A DNA stretch of 64,000 nucleotides from NCBI GenBank assembly GCA_947494715.1, contig CANLWG010000017.1, positions 1 to 64,000 on the forward strand. The letters are read 5' to 3'. A model generated the notes under the pieces. The model made no database searches. It saw only the letters and a program-made list of their open reading frames with translations, and had not been told where the DNA came from. A program made the position numbers and the translations under genes. Positions 8,297 to 15,103 of the stretch are shown piece after piece (the stretch's first letter is position 1; each line of letters starts with the position of its first letter). Source of the DNA: an uncultured Flavobacteriaceae bacterium. GTDB lineage: Bacteria; Bacteroidota; Bacteroidia; Flavobacteriales; Flavobacteriaceae.

Positions 8297-9241
8297 TTAT
8301 TTCATTCCAAGTTGATTCATCTTTTTTTCGAGTAACGCAATGAAATTTCCTTTTTGATCTTCATCTAAAACGCTTCCCTTGATTAAGGATGGCCACTTTT
8401 TTGCCCCATCAACAATTCTTGTCCATAGGTTTTCAATGGCCTTTTTAGGTATTTTTGCCCTTTCCATAGCAGTATCAAAGTCCACTTTCTTCAATTTTCT
8501 TTTTTTACCATTTAGATTTAATGCCAATTCCTCAGGATCATCGGGTATAAACAATTGTGCGGAAATCATATCGTAAGCCGGAGCCAAAGAATATGATTTC
8601 CCATCATATGAGATCAGGGAAAAGTTTTTTAAATGCATATCGTTATTACCAATCAAAAAAGAAACAATGACCTGTTCATAAAAGCGTACTACATCGAATA
8701 GTGGATTCTTTGAGAAGGTTATTATTCCTTTTGCGATTTGCTCGTAGGAACCACGGTATTTATGTTCTGTAAGACGTTCCGTGAATTGGCATGCATCTTC
8801 CATGGCAAATTTATCTCCTTTGGCATTTCTGTCTATTCTTCGTGTCAAATAGGCCAGATGACCATCCTTTAGTTTAATTAACAAAAAAGGAACCGTGTCA
8901 ATTCCACATGCTTTTGCCATTAACATTGACAATGCTTCTATTTCTGGCATTTTTGGATATTCTGAATGGGGAGGCTTTAAAATATATCTGCCGTTTAATG
9001 CGCCAACAATGGTCAACCTAGGGTTATTCTCTTTGGTAAACCCCAGGGAAAGCTTTGGTTGTACCCCAGTTACTATGACCCGTTGGGCTACATTTTCTTT
9101 AGCGAGTTCCTCAATTTGGGATAGTTTATAATCTAATTGAAGAACGGGCTCATCTTCTTGCCAAAATGCTTTTAGGCAATCTTGACGATATAACTTTTCG
9201 CCAGGGTTGAGAGGTTTTTGGGAGGCTAAACAATTGTTCAT
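8297..9241 (-). CDS. hipT: HipT-like serine/threonine kinase toxin (HipA C-terminal part)
   Basis: 314 residues, equivalent to HipA without its small N-terminal subdomain. Kinase features: a phosphate-binding loop region TGVQPKLSLGF (about 58-68), the catalytic loop GNNDMHLKNFSL with the catalytic Asp, and the metal-binding APAYDM. By analogy with HipT it is predicted to phosphorylate an aminoacyl-tRNA synthetase and stop growth; the real target is unknown. It overlaps the HipS gene by 4 bp. The loop carries one clear Ser (S65) rather than an obvious Ser-x-Ser, so autophosphorylation control may differ. Confidence 0.85.
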   Translation of the reverse strand: MNNCLASQKPLNPGEKLYRQDCLKAFWQEDEPVLQLDYKLSQIEELAKENVAQRVIVTGVQPKLSLGFTKENNPRLTIVGALNGRYILKPPHSEYPKMPEIEALSMLMAKACGIDTVPFLLIKLKDGHLAYLTRRIDRNAKGDKFAMEDACQFTERLTEHKYRGSYEQIAKGIITFSKNPLFDVVRFYEQVIVSFLIGNNDMHLKNFSLISYDGKSYSLAPAYDMISAQLFIPDDPEELALNLNGKKRKLKKVDFDTAMERAKIPKKAIENLWTRIVDGAKKWPSLIKGSVLDEDQKGNFIALLEKKMNQLGMK

Positions 9242-9555
9242 TTTTCCAATACGCTTATGTTGCCTATACAGTCCTTACAGGTCGCCAATAAAAGTCCCAT
9301 TCGGTCACGCGGATTTAGTTTCCAATTCTTGTGGGCAATATCCAATAACCATCCCTCTGGAATCAATCCATCAAAAAATGGAAAGAGGAAATCTGAATGA
9401 AAGTCTTCCTCTTGGAAAGGCAATGTCAAGGAAACGGGAATTGCATTTTCCTTTTCCAAATACGCTGGTGAGTAGCTAAAATGATAGCCTTCCTCGTCCT
9501 CGACCAATATGCCCGCTAAGTCTTTATGTACCCAAATCTCTCCTTGTCTCATCAC
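9238..9555 (-). CDS. hipS: HipS-like antitoxin (HipA N-terminal subdomain as a separate protein)
   Basis: 105 residues corresponding to the HipA N-terminal subdomain: GEIWVHKDLAGILVEDEEGYHFSYS, then LTLPFQEEDF, the FFDGLIPEGWLLD segment and a C-terminal GNISVLEK. As a separate ORF between hipB and hipT it matches the three-gene HipBST architecture, in which HipS is the antitoxin that neutralises HipT. It overlaps hipB by 32 bp and hipT by 4 bp, so the three proteins should be made in fixed proportion. Confidence 0.85.
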   Translation of the reverse strand: MMRQGEIWVHKDLAGILVEDEEGYHFSYSPAYLEKENAIPVSLTLPFQEEDFHSDFLFPFFDGLIPEGWLLDIAHKNWKLNPRDRMGLLLATCKDCIGNISVLEK

Positions 9556-9766
9556 TTATTGGTGTTGGTGTTAACTCATGCCCAAAGAATAGCAGTACTT
9601 GATTGACTTTGTCGGTCATCAAATTGGGTTTTCCTTGTTCCAGTTCACGGACAAACCGAAGTCCAACTCCAGTAGTATCTGAAAGTTCAACTTGGGTAAG
9701 GTTAAGCTCTTTTCTTCTTTGCCGAGTAAATTGAGCAATAGGATTATGCCTGTTCCATGTTTCCAT
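9524..9766 (-). CDS. hipB: HipB-like HTH repressor
   Basis: 80 residues with an XRE/Cro-type helix-turn-helix: FTRQRRKELNLTQVELSDTTGVGLRFVRELEQGKPNL. It is the first gene of the hipBST operon. Four palindromes spaced exactly 40 bp apart lie directly upstream, the nearest starting 3 bp before the start codon. It should bind these, alone or with HipS/HipT, and repress the operon. Confidence 0.88.
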   Translation of the reverse strand: METWNRHNPIAQFTRQRRKELNLTQVELSDTTGVGLRFVRELEQGKPNLMTDKVNQVLLFFGHELTPTPISDETRRDLGT

Positions 9767-9769
9767 TGC

Positions 9770-9907
9770 TATACCTTTTAGGGTATAATATAGACTAAAT
9801 TATTTTAATTATACCTTTTCAGGTGTAAAATAGACAAAAAATTTGAATTTATACCTTTTAGGGTATAAAAAAGTACCTAATTCTTTATTTATACCTTTAT
9901 GGGTATA
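9770..9907. promoter_or_regulatory. Four hipB operators at exact 40-bp spacing
   Basis: Palindromes of 18 bp start at 9770, 9810, 9850 and 9890: TATACCTTTTAGGGTATA (9770 and 9850), TATACCTTTTCAGGTGTA (9810) and TATACCTTTATGGGTATA (9890). The consensus dyad is TATACC-n6-GGTATA. The spacing is exactly 40 bp three times, close to four helical turns, so all sites face nearly the same side of the DNA. The site at 9770 covers the region next to the hipB start. Confidence 0.8.
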
Positions 9908-9931
9908 TTAAATATTTTTAGATTGACTTAC

Positions 9932-10456
9932 TTATGACAGGGAAATAGAAAAACGCTTTTCCAACTCTTTGACAGCGATATTTCTTTCTCTGGCTCTTCC
10001 TACGCGCAGGGCATCAGCGAGTGCTAATAATTCATGAAGTTTAGCATCTTCTAAACAGGCTTTGGGAACATTGCGGTGTAAGGGCTCAATGGCAAATCCA
10101 CGATTTGAACCTAGGGCATAGGGCCAAACATAGTCTTGTTCACTTTGAATGACTTCATTGAGTGGGGGAGCACTGTGGGAAGTCAGCACCCCTCTGACAG
10201 AAGAAGAAGGCTGTTCAGGATATACGTAGCGAAGTCCATATTTCAAAAAATCAAGGAGGGCCGCTTTAAAAACTTGCTTTTTGTCTCCCGAAACAAGGCC
10301 TGCTATTTTGCTTCGGTTTAAGGATTCGCTGACCTCACTTTGACTTATGTATAATTCATTGGCCAAGTCCTTGTTGAACCATGGTTTATCACCCTTGGCT
10401 ATAATCTTAAGTAGAATGACCACATCATGTGGTCGCATACCATTATGTTTTTTCAT
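9932..10456 (-). CDS. Winged-helix/MarR-like regulator
   Basis: I take the start at the Met complementary to 10454-10456 (174 residues, MKKHNGMRPHDVVILLKIIA); a longer frame begins at 10537 but would run through an operator-like palindrome. The HTH reads WFNKDLANELYISQSEVSESLNRS (about 25-48). The C-terminal half contains GSNRGFAIEPLHRNVPKAC and a helix ALADALRVGRARERNIAVKEL. Similar proteins are common accessory-gene regulators, often next to a nucleotidyltransferase, but none is present here. Its target is unknown; the dyads just before its start suggest autoregulation. Confidence 0.65.
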   Translation of the reverse strand: MKKHNGMRPHDVVILLKIIAKGDKPWFNKDLANELYISQSEVSESLNRSKIAGLVSGDKKQVFKAALLDFLKYGLRYVYPEQPSSSVRGVLTSHSAPPLNEVIQSEQDYVWPYALGSNRGFAIEPLHRNVPKACLEDAKLHELLALADALRVGRARERNIAVKELEKRFSISLS

Positions 10457-10470
10457 AAGATTGATTTGCA

Positions 10471-10495
10471 ATTCGCGAATCGCGATATGCGAATC
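10471..10495. promoter_or_regulatory. Operator-like dyads before the winged-helix regulator
   Basis: ATTCGCGAAT (10471-10480) is a perfect 10-bp palindrome. GCGAATC occurs at 10475-10481 and again at 10489-10495. The cluster lies 15-40 bp before the start codon at 10456, which is where an autoregulatory operator would be expected and supports the shorter start. Confidence 0.45.
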
Positions 10496-10771
10496 TACAA
10501 TAATTTTTGAAAATACCCACAAACCAATACACACCATACCTCATTTCACTTGGATGGAGTGCATTGATTCTTTCTATCCGGACACAACCCAAGTTTCTTT
10601 GAAATTGGGTTAAGTCCTATTGCTGAACATAAAAGACCGCTAATTAGCCATTTTGATGTTAATTCATATCAAATGGATTCACTCTATATGTATTATAACC
10701 TCTTTCGCTGTGAATTTTTAGGATACATAAAATCTGTTATTTTTTATTGGGATTTAATAGGTACAGAAAGC

Positions 10772-10851
10772 ACATCGTGTTTACATTTTTAAGCGAGCTT
10801 TTGCGAGTGAAAAATGTACAGCAAGAGGGTAACACGCTAAAGCGATGTTAC
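10772..10851. repeat. Nested inverted repeats
   Basis: TACATTTTT (10782-10790) pairs with AAAAATGTA (10810-10818). GTAACACGC (10829-10837) pairs with GCGATGTTAC (10842-10851) around TAAA with one bulge. An outer ACATCG (10772-10777) is complementary to CGATGT (10843-10848). The alternative pairings resemble a recombination site or a transposon end rather than a terminator, because no T-run follows. Confidence 0.5.
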
Positions 10852-11244
10852 GTACATTATTCGGTTGATTATCAGTTATTTGTATTTTTTGAATAATTTG
10901 ATGTCGTTACAAGTTTATTGAAAAACAGCTTGTAAGGCCTATAAACATTGAAAAAGTTTATTGTAAAATAGTTGCAACGGAAAAATCTGATTTTGTAAAT
11001 GTCTGACAATCAAAGTATTGGATTTTAATCCAAAATGGCCTAAAATTATTTTTGCGCCAAAAACCTTGGAAACCCCTATAAACATTGAAAAATTTTGACA
11101 CAAAAAAATATTATTTGCTTCTAATTGTTGGTGTTTGAGCCACTATTTTTTAATGATTTAATTTGATATAGTTTGTTGCTATTTGAAGAATGTGGGAGAA
11201 TGGAATTGGAAAAAGGAAAAATAATTTGAATGCAGCAAGTACGC

Positions 11245-11300
11245 CCTATTTCGATTTTACTTAACGCTTATCTACCGGAACACTATAAAATCGAAATAGG
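11245..11300. repeat. 15-bp perfect inverted repeat
   Basis: CCTATTTCGATTTTA (11245-11259) and TAAAATCGAAATAGG (11286-11300) are exact complements around a 26-base loop. GC-rich flanks (GC before, ATCCGGCGC after) may extend the structure. No T-run follows on either strand, so it is not a standard terminator. Confidence 0.7.
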
Positions 11301-11412
11301 ATCCGGCGCAGATTAGTTATGGTGGATTTGGGGGCTGCGCTTCTAAGAAAAATTCTCCACGTTTGCTTGAGTTTTTAGACCTATTCCGAAAATAATTTAT
11401 TGTGGGTATTCG

Positions 11413-11444
11413 ACTCTTTACAATAAGCGGATTTTGTAAAGAGT
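11413..11444. repeat. 32-bp hairpin, left copy
   Basis: ACTCTTTACA (11413-11422) and TGTAAAGAGT (11435-11444) around a 12-base loop, followed by TTTGTTTTTT on the plus strand. It has the same stem and total length as the hairpin at 16849-16880 but a different loop. It lies about 145 bp past the stop of the papain-like gene. Confidence 0.65.
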
Positions 11445-11586
11445 TTTGTTTTTTAGAAGTATATTCCAAAGAGTTTTACTGCGATATCAAAATGATGGCC
11501 AAAGGGCAAAATGTAAAGAGTAGTGCAATATAAATTTTTAATTAAACCTAGATTATCACACAATTATGGTATGACTTGGGTCTTAT

Positions 11587-13095
11587 TTAGGCAAGCTTTT
11601 CGATTATGTCATTATAAACTTCTTCACCAAGTTTTGGTCCACCAGGATGATCTATATAGACAGACTTGTAAGTTATAAAATGTTCTAGTAAAATTTCTTT
11701 GAACTCCTCTTCTTTGTAGTATAAGATAAAGTCAATGCAGAAAAACCCTGAGGCTATGTCTGTAGAATCATATACAAAATCGAATAAGATATTTTCTCCA
11801 ATAATAGCTCTGCCAACCCAAATAAATTTGGGGTAATTTTTTAAAACAACAGATTTTTTGACCATTACTTCGTAATCACTTTTAGATACTTGCTTTTTAT
11901 ACTCGTTACTTTCTATTAGAAAAATATCCCATTCTATTTCTAATTGAAACAAATTCGTTTCAAAAAAGATTTGATCTACAAGGCTAATTTTATCAAAAAC
12001 ATCCTGAAACTTAATTCTAATTTTTCGATACATTGGAATAATTACCGAGTGTATTTTAGCAGTAATTGAATCTCCGTTAGAATCTGACCACGCAGTCTGA
12101 ATATTTTCATTGCCGGGAAAGCTCATTTTGGCGAAAGGTCCGATTTGATCATCGTGGGTATAAAACTTTTCAATGTTATCCGCTGTTAAAGAAATTTCTT
12201 GGGATTTTTCTTTTTCCGTACTAAAATCCGAATATCCATTAATTGTAATTAAATGTCCCACCCCATCGTCAAATTTGAGAAATAAAAGAATAGGCAATCC
12301 TGCTTTATTATAGGCGTAGATGAGTCTTTTGGCCAATTGAACGCTGCTCTCGAAGCGAGTTGAAATTATGTACTCAGAAACCAGGCCTGTAGACTCTATA
12401 GCTTTGCAAATTTGAGTAATGTCAAGACCAGGATTAGGAAAAGTTCTGCCATAGTTTAAAAAAAGGTTACCCCCTCGCTTTGTGATTTCGCTGGGTGAAG
12501 GCAAATCTGTATCGAAAAGCTTTGAGGTTTTATGGAATGCACTCCAAATTGCCACTGATGCACAAGCCGCTACCACTGTGTCTTGTTCTTGATAAACTAA
12601 GGATTCCAGCTCTAAAACTCTACCAAAAAGGTTGACCTTATATTGCCTACAACTGGGGTAGTATCTCTTAATACCATCTTCTCTAATAGCGTAGGTTTTG
12701 AGCAATGTTGGGCCGATAATACTGTCGGGTAATGGCTTAACAACTATGTATCCTAGATAATTATCATTTAGAAAACTAGATTTCGAATTATACAGCTCTT
12801 TCTCAAACTTGACTTTCTCAAAATTTGCCTTAAAAAAATGCACTCTTTTACAGTGCCTGTCGTAATCTTTGAAACAAATTGAATAATAATGAGAGTAGTC
12901 AATTAGGTAGGCTTTCGATACGTAGGGTTCTTCAACTAAAATAGTTTTAGCCCCTATACCGGTGGTTCCCAAATAACTTTTAAAGTATTTGAAATGGTTC
13001 CTTTCTTCTAGTAAATTTATGGGTATTTGATTGTTATCCAGAGCAATCTTTAAGTTCTTGTCCGAATAATCAAATATTTGATAAGCCGTTACCAA
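11587..13095 (-). CDS. Papain-like (C39-type) cysteine peptidase, unknown role
   Basis: 502 residues, no signal peptide. A papain-like centre is visible: Q171 and C178 in YQEQDTVVAACASVAIW, followed by a helix and PSPSEIT, then H281 and N286 in VGHLITINGY. The N-terminal ~160 residues contain LGYIVVKPLPDSIIGPTLL and RQYKVNLFGR, a conserved-looking lead domain. The C-terminal 200 residues are not recognised. It is the last gene of a tight operon led by a sigma-like protein; the gap to the previous gene is 2 bp. I infer a cytoplasmic protease effector or processing enzyme of a regulated defence-like module; no substrate is known. Confidence 0.75.
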   Translation of the reverse strand: MVTAYQIFDYSDKNLKIALDNNQIPINLLEERNHFKYFKSYLGTTGIGAKTILVEEPYVSKAYLIDYSHYYSICFKDYDRHCKRVHFFKANFEKVKFEKELYNSKSSFLNDNYLGYIVVKPLPDSIIGPTLLKTYAIREDGIKRYYPSCRQYKVNLFGRVLELESLVYQEQDTVVAACASVAIWSAFHKTSKLFDTDLPSPSEITKRGGNLFLNYGRTFPNPGLDITQICKAIESTGLVSEYIISTRFESSVQLAKRLIYAYNKAGLPILLFLKFDDGVGHLITINGYSDFSTEKEKSQEISLTADNIEKFYTHDDQIGPFAKMSFPGNENIQTAWSDSNGDSITAKIHSVIIPMYRKIRIKFQDVFDKISLVDQIFFETNLFQLEIEWDIFLIESNEYKKQVSKSDYEVMVKKSVVLKNYPKFIWVGRAIIGENILFDFVYDSTDIASGFFCIDFILYYKEEEFKEILLEHFITYKSVYIDHPGGPKLGEEVYNDIIEKLA

Positions 13096-13097
13096 AA

Positions 13098-13379
13098 TTA
13101 TCGTCCGGCCTTGAAAGACATTGATTCAACATCAGATTTAAAACTTTCTCTGATTCTGTCATTGGAAGCTTTGACCTGCTCTAGTGACTTTATTAAATCC
13201 GCTTCGCTAATTTTATTAATTTGATTTTTTGCCGTGAGGAAGTTACTAGTTTGCGACTTTGCCATAAATAAAGGAAAGATGATGAATAGTATTAAATCAT
13301 AACACTTAAATCTTACTTTTCGTATAAGAAAAGCATCTTTGTTCATAGCGAATATAGACATTAGAAAATATAAATTCAA
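13098..13379 (-). CDS. Small membrane-anchored or exported protein
   Basis: 93 residues, not recognised. A basic N-terminus (LIRKVRFK) is followed by a hydrophobic stretch CYDLILFIIFPLFM and then AKSQ, so the first ~40 residues look like a signal peptide or anchor. The rest is a charged helix (ISEADLIKSLEQVKASNDRI). A shorter start at the Met before AKSQ (55 residues) is possible; I keep the longer one because it starts 8 bp after the previous stop, as elsewhere in this tight operon. It lies 2 bp before the papain-like peptidase gene and could be its substrate or partner. Confidence 0.55.
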   Translation of the reverse strand: MNLYFLMSIFAMNKDAFLIRKVRFKCYDLILFIIFPLFMAKSQTSNFLTAKNQINKISEADLIKSLEQVKASNDRIRESFKSDVESMSFKAGR

Positions 13380-13387
13380 AATTTATT

Positions 13388-13678
13388 TTATTTGTTCTTC
13401 TTGTTTTTAATTTTTTTGATCTCTTTATCCAAGTCAAAATCTTTATTTTTCTTTTTGGCTGCCATTAGAAATCTATCGGATTTTAACTGATTCTCTTCCG
13501 ATGGTTTCTCTTGATTCTCTAACAACTTCCCAATACGTTCTAACCCTTGTTCAACAAGCAAATTAGGGTTCACTCCCAGTTGTTCCAACTTGTTGTCTAA
13601 ATCTTCCGTGGAATAAGTACTTCTTTCAGATTCTTCGAAAATCCTGTTTAATATTTTACCTGTTACCTTTTTTGTCAT
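13388..13678 (-). CDS. Small charged helical protein in the sigma-like operon
   Basis: 96 residues. A run of short helices (LNRIFEESERST, LDNKLEQLGVNPNLLVEQGLERIGKLL) is followed by a very basic tail (KKIKNKKNK). No family is recognised. It starts 2 bp after the stop of the sigma-like gene. Size, charge and position suit an anti-sigma-like or inhibitor protein, but this is inference only. Confidence 0.65.
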   Translation of the reverse strand: MTKKVTGKILNRIFEESERSTYSTEDLDNKLEQLGVNPNLLVEQGLERIGKLLENQEKPSEENQLKSDRFLMAAKKKNKDFDLDKEIKKIKNKKNK

Positions 13679-13680
13679 AA

Positions 13681-14241
13681 CTATTGTTTCAATGAACCAA
13701 ATATTTGGTTCGCATTCATTTTTTCTATTCGTGATTTTAGTTTACGTATTAAATTGTTGTATTCATTGTTGCTTATGTCCAGTTCTTCGCAGATTTCCTT
13801 TCGTTTTGCTCCATCATAAACCAAAAGAAATAATTTAAATAAGATGGATTCCTTATCCAACTGTTTCTTCATCATTTCCAGGACTTGAGCTGCATTCAAA
13901 TTTTCTTCTGTTGAATAATTCTCCGGATGATGAAGTTCCTGGATGTCTTTGGCGTCACTTGCCTTTACTTCTTTATTCCGAGCCAAATTGGCAACCATGC
14001 CCTTTACAACATGAAATTTGAGATAGCTCAATAAATCAGCTTTTTTAGGATTCCAATTCCATTTTTCCGTTAGGACTGCTGCTATGGCTTCATTGGCAAT
14101 TTCCTCTGGAGAATAACCTTTGATTCCTTTTTCATAGAGCAAATTCCAAAATTTAAATCTTGAATAAGCATAGTACGTCAAGTCCTTAATTATGTATTCC
14201 CAGTCCTGTGTTTCAAATAGTTTTCTCTTCTCTGAATCCAT
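13681..14241 (-). CDS. Sigma-70-like factor
   Basis: 186 residues. The region-2-like part reads YSPEEIANEAIAAVLTEKW, then LLSYLKFHVVKGMVANLAR (about 45-95). The C-terminal HTH is region-4-like: AKRKEICEELDISNNEYNNLIRKLKSRIEKM. There is a linker of ~40 residues between them. It is the first gene of the four-gene operon ending with the papain-like peptidase and is divergent from the ubiquitin-like operon; the shared intergenic region is 140 bp. It may activate one or both operons. Confidence 0.8.
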   Translation of the reverse strand: MDSEKRKLFETQDWEYIIKDLTYYAYSRFKFWNLLYEKGIKGYSPEEIANEAIAAVLTEKWNWNPKKADLLSYLKFHVVKGMVANLARNKEVKASDAKDIQELHHPENYSTEENLNAAQVLEMMKKQLDKESILFKLFLLVYDGAKRKEICEELDISNNEYNNLIRKLKSRIEKMNANQIFGSLKQ

Positions 14242-14262
14242 ATAACGTCAGCGTTTACATAC

Positions 14263-14339
14263 TAATGTTATAAAGTTCCATAAAATAACAAAAGGATGTA
14301 AAAAAAGCTATTGAAAATAACCGATACTTTCTAACATTA
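14263..14339. promoter_or_regulatory. Divergent promoter region with TAATGTTA inverted pair
   Basis: TAATGTTA (14263-14270) and TAACATTA (14332-14339) are exact inverted copies in the 140-bp gap between the sigma-like operon and the ubiquitin-like operon. The first is 22 bp before the sigma-like start and the second 43 bp before the Ubl start. They would suit a common regulator acting on both promoters. Confidence 0.4.
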
Positions 14340-14381
14340 ATAAGTATAGGCACAATTAATAAAAACAAAAATTCAGATGCT

Positions 14382-14681
14382 ATGACAGACAATTTAGAAA
14401 TTATCGATTTAGAAGAGTTTTCAAAGGACAATAAAAAGCCCCCTAAACGCAAGCGTTATAGAATAAAGGTGGACCGCGATAAATTCGTTGTGGAAGAGGA
14501 ATCTAAGACTGGACGTGAGATTTTGGAACTGGCTGGGAAAATACCGGCAACTCAATATCAGTTGAGACAAAAGTTCCGAGGAGGTACCGTCAAGAAAATT
14601 GGCTTGGACGACAAGGTCGATTTCACAGAACCGGGTATTGAAAAATTCATCACCATTCCCCTAGATCAAACTGAAGGCTAA
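14382..14681 (+). CDS. Ubiquitin-like (multi-ubiquitin domain) protein
   Basis: 99 residues. After a charged N-terminal linker (about 1-22), one beta-grasp domain follows: YRIKVDRDKFVVEEE, the helix GREILELAGK, then YQLRQKFRGG and GLDDKVDFTEPGIEKFITIPL. This matches the bacterial multi-ubiquitin domain family, here with one unit. The protein ends ...DQTEG, so the C-terminal Gly is already exposed and no protease step is needed to free it. It starts an operon with E2-like, JAB-E1 and DUF6527-like genes and overlaps the next gene by 1 bp (TAATG). It should be adenylated by the E1 domain and attached to a target. Confidence 0.88.
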   Translation: MTDNLEIIDLEEFSKDNKKPPKRKRYRIKVDRDKFVVEEESKTGREILELAGKIPATQYQLRQKFRGGTVKKIGLDDKVDFTEPGIEKFITIPLDQTEG

Positions 14682-15103
14682 TGGAAACCAGACATGAATT
14701 TGATTTATCCAATGATGACCAAGGGTTTTTGGAGGCTCTTGGTCTTCCTTGGGAAACAGTAAGGGAGCGAGGCCAGCTTTGGCTGCTGATCCACAATTTT
14801 GAGCCTCCCCATGGCTATGCCCAAAAACAGGTTACAATAGCCATTAATATTCCATCAGCCTATCCTCGTGCCCAATTGGACATGGTATATTTTTTCCCCG
14901 CTATAGTGAGGTTAGACGGACATCGAATAGGTGCGTTAGCAACGTTGCACCTTGATGGCAAAACTTGGCAGCGATGGTCCAGACACCGAACTGCAAAAAA
15001 CCCATGGCGTGCAGGTGTAGATAATATTTCAACCCACTTTGCACTTATCGAGAATTGGTTGCAACGAGAATTTAATAAAATCCCCTATGAAGTACCAGCT
15101 TAG
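14681..15103 (+). CDS. E2-like protein (prokaryotic E2 family E type), without cysteine
   Basis: 140 residues. The fold signals of bacterial E2 family E are present: QLWLLIHNFEPPHGYAQKQVTIAINIPSAYPRAQLDMVYFFP (key PPHGY, YP, FFP), then LDGKTWQRWSRHR and WRAGVDNISTHFALIENWL. The conjugating position around the TWQRWSRH segment has no Cys, and there is no cysteine anywhere in the protein, so a thioester on this protein is impossible. Candidate hydroxyl or histidine acceptors are T, S, H and W-flanking residues near 93-100. It overlaps the JAB-E1 gene by 17 bp. Confidence 0.85.
   Translation: METRHEFDLSNDDQGFLEALGLPWETVRERGQLWLLIHNFEPPHGYAQKQVTIAINIPSAYPRAQLDMVYFFPAIVRLDGHRIGALATLHLDGKTWQRWSRHRTAKNPWRAGVDNISTHFALIENWLQREFNKIPYEVPA

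Larger units (their letters stand above)
10538..11586. other. Structured 1-kb non-coding region
   Basis: No credible gene. It holds nested inverted repeats at 10772-10851, an 18-bp exact direct repeat (10938-10955 and 11075-11092, CCTATAAACATTGAAAAA), a 15-bp perfect inverted repeat at 11245-11300, and a 32-bp hairpin at 11413-11444. The base composition is AT-rich. It may contain remains of a mobile element or an RNA gene. Confidence 0.55.

Noticed and set aside
11245-11300. Terminator for the papain-like operon
   Set aside because: No T-run on either strand, and it lies 290 bp past the stop.
10538-11586. Retron or other reverse-transcriptase element
   Set aside because: Structured DNA is present, but no reverse transcriptase frame exists nearby.
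14255-14452. 65-residue minus-strand frame
   Set aside because: Lies over the divergent promoter and the Ubl start; no family signal.
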